Notes under the pieces: generated by a model
What the model was told of the DNA's origin: nothing
Seen by the model: the letters and a program-made list of their open reading frames with translations, nothing else
Database searches by the model: none
Shown: in pieces, positions 61,143 to 64,000 of the stretch
Layout: each line of letters begins with the position of its first letter
Numbering within the stretch: position 1 is the first letter of the stretch
Position numbers and translations under genes: made by a program
Assembly: GCA_037074705.1 (NCBI GenBank)
Contig: CM073590.1
Location: 216,844,746 to 216,908,745 of the forward strand
From: Zhengitettix transpicula
Taxonomy: Eukaryota > Arthropoda > Insecta > Orthoptera > Tetrigidae
Direction: 5' to 3'
DNA length: 64,000 nt

Positions 61143-63964
61143 CGTACTAAAGTTTAGGAAGGAAACTGGCATTCAAGATCTAATCTAATCAGCCAATGAA
61201 TCTAAGAATCAAATGTATAGTTAATATGAATTAAGTGTAATTATCTCATGTAGTAGGTATGGTAAGGCGTCAATGACTTTTATGTTGACACGATTATAGA
61301 CAATAAATTTTAAAATAACAGACAATAAAATATTGTTAACCAACACACAACGTTTCCTTCACACATTGGATGACGTCATCAAGTAAAAATAAACTTTTAC
61401 AAAGCCCACGTATTTATAAACTAAAGGTGTAGAAAAAAGAACTTACCGAGTAAATAAAGCATCATAAGTTATACTTATATAATCTCTATAACTTTGGAAA
61501 TTAATGGAGTTGCATTGATTTATTCTGATGTTACTCATTTCAGAAACTAATCTAGAAATACAATTAATTTCGACATCAAGTATTTTGACATGTTTCGTAA
61601 TGACCGAATGCTTGACCGCGAGTAATTTATAATTCATGTTAACCGCAATTCAATCAATTTTCTAAACCACAAAGTGTGTATCCTCAGGTCACAAAGGGTC
61701 TGTAACATTCTTGACATAACATAATAGATAAATAGTGGATTTATAAATGATGCTAATATTAAATGAGCGAAGTAAATTGGTTATACCAATATGTAACCCA
61801 TTGCTCAAAGGGAATCAAGATAGAATTAAACTATCTTGATGTTGGGCCTACTGTGATTTTGACGACTATTACAAGGAGAATGTAACAATTTCGTTGAGTA
61901 TATTGCGGATATGGAATGAATGAACGGAGGGGGATACAGATTATCAAGAACAATATATGTGACAATGAATACATTTTCAGAATGGAATTTATGATTTAAT
62001 GGAAGTATGGCCATGTCAATGAGGTAAAATATTATAGCCCTTTACTGGCTCGTGGGATGGTTAGAAAAAAAGTGAAAGACATATTGAGCATAAATATTAT
62101 TTGGCAGATTGAGTAATAAGTCTGATTTTCAGCAAAATCAATTTCATTCTTAAATAACGAAATTAAATTATTGTACATTTACGTTAAATATAATAATTAT
62201 TAAATATAAATATTATAATTAATATAATAATTAGTAGGTAAGACAAAAATAACTTTTAGAAACTTTTACTCATCCACATTTACAATGTAAAGAGTATATA
62301 TATTAGAGGTGTAAACTATCGACATAATATTTAAATACAATTTAGAGTGGCTTATCTTTTTTATTTAATATACATACTGAGCAAATCACTTTGTCAAATA
62401 AATTAATTTGAGTTAAAAATTTTATGTGGGCTTATTTTCTCATAAAGAAGGAGACGGTTTACTTCGACATTATATAAGAATTTACAGTAGAGAAATATGC
62501 ATCTGAGATACTTTTGCTTTGAAATGTAACTCCTAACAGCATAGATATTATTATTCTATTGAAAAACAATGACAAGTACTTGAAGAAAACATTAATGACT
62601 ACTACCACGGAAATAAATTATTATACACCTAAAAACGTATTTGAATGTATATAATTAAGTAGAACGTGAGTGTAAACAAGCTGCAAAAGTAGCTTATTGA
62701 TCTTTTTCGAAGCAATTACGTTCCAACTAGCAGAGTTTTGCGGCAACGTGAAGCTGACAGCTTTCAACAAAGTTTAAAGTTATTAAAGTCTCTTAAATTA
62801 ACCACATGTGTGGGTCCTTTATGCTGTTTCATTGTAAATAAATGAATTATTAAAAAGTGAATAATTACGACCGTTGACATTAAAGAACTTCATTGCGAAT
62901 CTAATATAATCTACAGGAACAATCTGCTTTTTTACGTTTCGGTAACAAGTAAAGTTTTTAATTGCATGCTTCCATAAATCTGAAAACTTTAATTTTAATT
63001 AATTAGTTTTTGGAGAATCCCAGAAATAAATAAAAAAGAATAATATTTAGTGTTTATGGCATTTTTGATATCCCTTTGTTAATATTTTATTTTTAGTTCA
63101 AGGGAATTATTTTACAAAGACTTTAAATGCTTTACGGTTTTAGCTTGTGCAAAAGAGCGTTACAAAAAAAATGGAAACTAATTTGTTGAATTACAAAATA
63201 GACTTAATATGAGTATAGTTATTTACTGAATCTAATGAAAGCAACCTCAAAATCTCGACGTCTGCTCGGATATTTCTGAATATTTAATCATGTACGAGCC
63301 CTTTTCTCAAGAATGGCAAAATTCCACATGAAAATATTATAGATTTTTCTTTTTCAGTTTCCTAAAGCTGAGATGCGGACGTTATCAAGTCCGACGTACA
63401 CCTTTCACATTCTGGTCTGTATTGTATCATATTCTGGTGCACTGTACGGAAATATTGTTGCCAAGAATTGGTCGTAAACAGAGGCAGTAACATATTACCG
63501 CAGTTTATGTAAAGTCAGCGGGTGTTATGGCTCATTCGCACTGCAGTTGCCCGCGTATCTCGTAAAATTTACTGAGGACAGTAAAACAGTGTCCTGCTGA
63601 GGCGATTCTGTCTACGGAAGGCTTCTGCTTAGCAGTTATAAAAGACGCAACGAGCCTATGAAAATGTTTGCAGGATAATAGTGTTCTTTCAAGTACAACT
63701 ATAAGGAACACATGACTGGCATTGTTAACAACGGCGGGAATGAGCCATATCGAACAGAAATTCTATCTGAGTCTGGAGCGTACAATAATACAACCGTCCA
63801 GAAGAAGGAATGTACTTGGTATTTAAATATTAAACAATAAGACCGGTTAATTAAATATATATCGCATTATCCATAGACTGAGATGAAGGCTCATTGTTGA
63901 TGTCGACACATACGAAATGTCATATATAAATTTTTGAATGTTGTTGTTCTTACTGGGATTCACT

Positions 63965-63968
<4 letters not shown>
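61143..63968. other. AT-rich stretch, no gene recognised
   Basis: 61320-61380 has accaacacacaacgtttcc, which may be a very diverged foldback arm. 63350-63680 is GC-richer, but I could not find a cyclase exon or other protein in it on either strand. Confidence 0.4.

Positions 63969-63999
<31 letters not shown>
63969..63999. repeat. (TA)n microsatellite at window edge
   Basis: About 15 TA units run up to the end of the window. Confidence 0.95.

Positions 64000-64000
<1 letters not shown>

Noticed and set aside
52624..64000. Search for the upstream ectodomain exons and signal peptide
   Set aside because: No minus-strand segment resembling the first half of an ANF-receptor domain with splice sites was found.
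1..64000. CRISPR arrays, bacterial operons, phage or plasmid features
   Set aside because: The sequence is a eukaryotic intron-rich region; no regular spacer-repeat arrays or bacterial gene arrangement is present.

Overview
The window is AT-rich eukaryotic DNA with very little coding sequence, long introns, abundant degraded transposable elements and many (TA)n and (TC)n microsatellites. It contains no operons, no long ORFs and no bacterial features. The one clear host gene looks arthropod, and the density of tRNA-type SINEs, poly-A-tailed retroposons, mariner, jockey-like and Helitron-like remnants suggests a large insect genome. A cockroach or termite (Blattodea) is my best guess, but this is inference from style and not proof.

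The gene runs on the minus strand across almost the whole window. Seven exons in consistent splice phase (52509-52623, 35925-36256, 28692-28783, 17212-17350, 10223-10304, 6936-7062, 6789-6860) encode about 319 contiguous residues of a membrane receptor guanylate cyclase (natriuretic-peptide-receptor type, closest in feel to insect guanylate cyclase 32E). In order they give the C-terminal half of the extracellular ligand-binding (ANF-receptor) domain, a juxtamembrane Cys pair, one transmembrane helix and the start of the intracellular kinase-homology domain. The signal peptide and first half of the ectodomain should lie beyond 64000. The rest of the kinase-homology domain and the cyclase domain should lie before position 1. 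Introns are 3-16 kb except one of 75 nt.

The introns and flanks hold the repeats. (1) An interspersed family about 400-540 bp long with short A-tails occurs 11 times, on both strands. (2) tRNA-headed SINEs with recognisable B boxes occur five times. (3) Helitron-like non-autonomous elements starting TC, ending CTAG and inserted between A and T occur at 20.0-21.6, 31.6-32.2 and 44.1-44.7 kb, with a truncated or mutated relative at 27.3-27.7 and another at 44.7-45.0 kb. (4) A mariner element at 48432-50066 has a decayed transposase and a piece of LTR retrotransposon nested in it. (5) Three decayed non-LTR retrotransposon fragments lie at 33.7, 57.3 and 60.7 kb. (6) There is a 637-bp terminal-inverted-repeat element full of small palindromes at 24462-25098. 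(7) Foldback elements occur near 15.5, 42.6, 53.5 and 56.9 kb, and a separate hairpin element lies at 48.1 kb.

The remaining sequence is AT-rich intron. A few GC-richer blocks (11.4-11.8, 54.2-54.5, 58.6-58.95 kb) stand out and could be conserved regulatory DNA, but I cannot test that here. All repeat boundaries are judged by eye.
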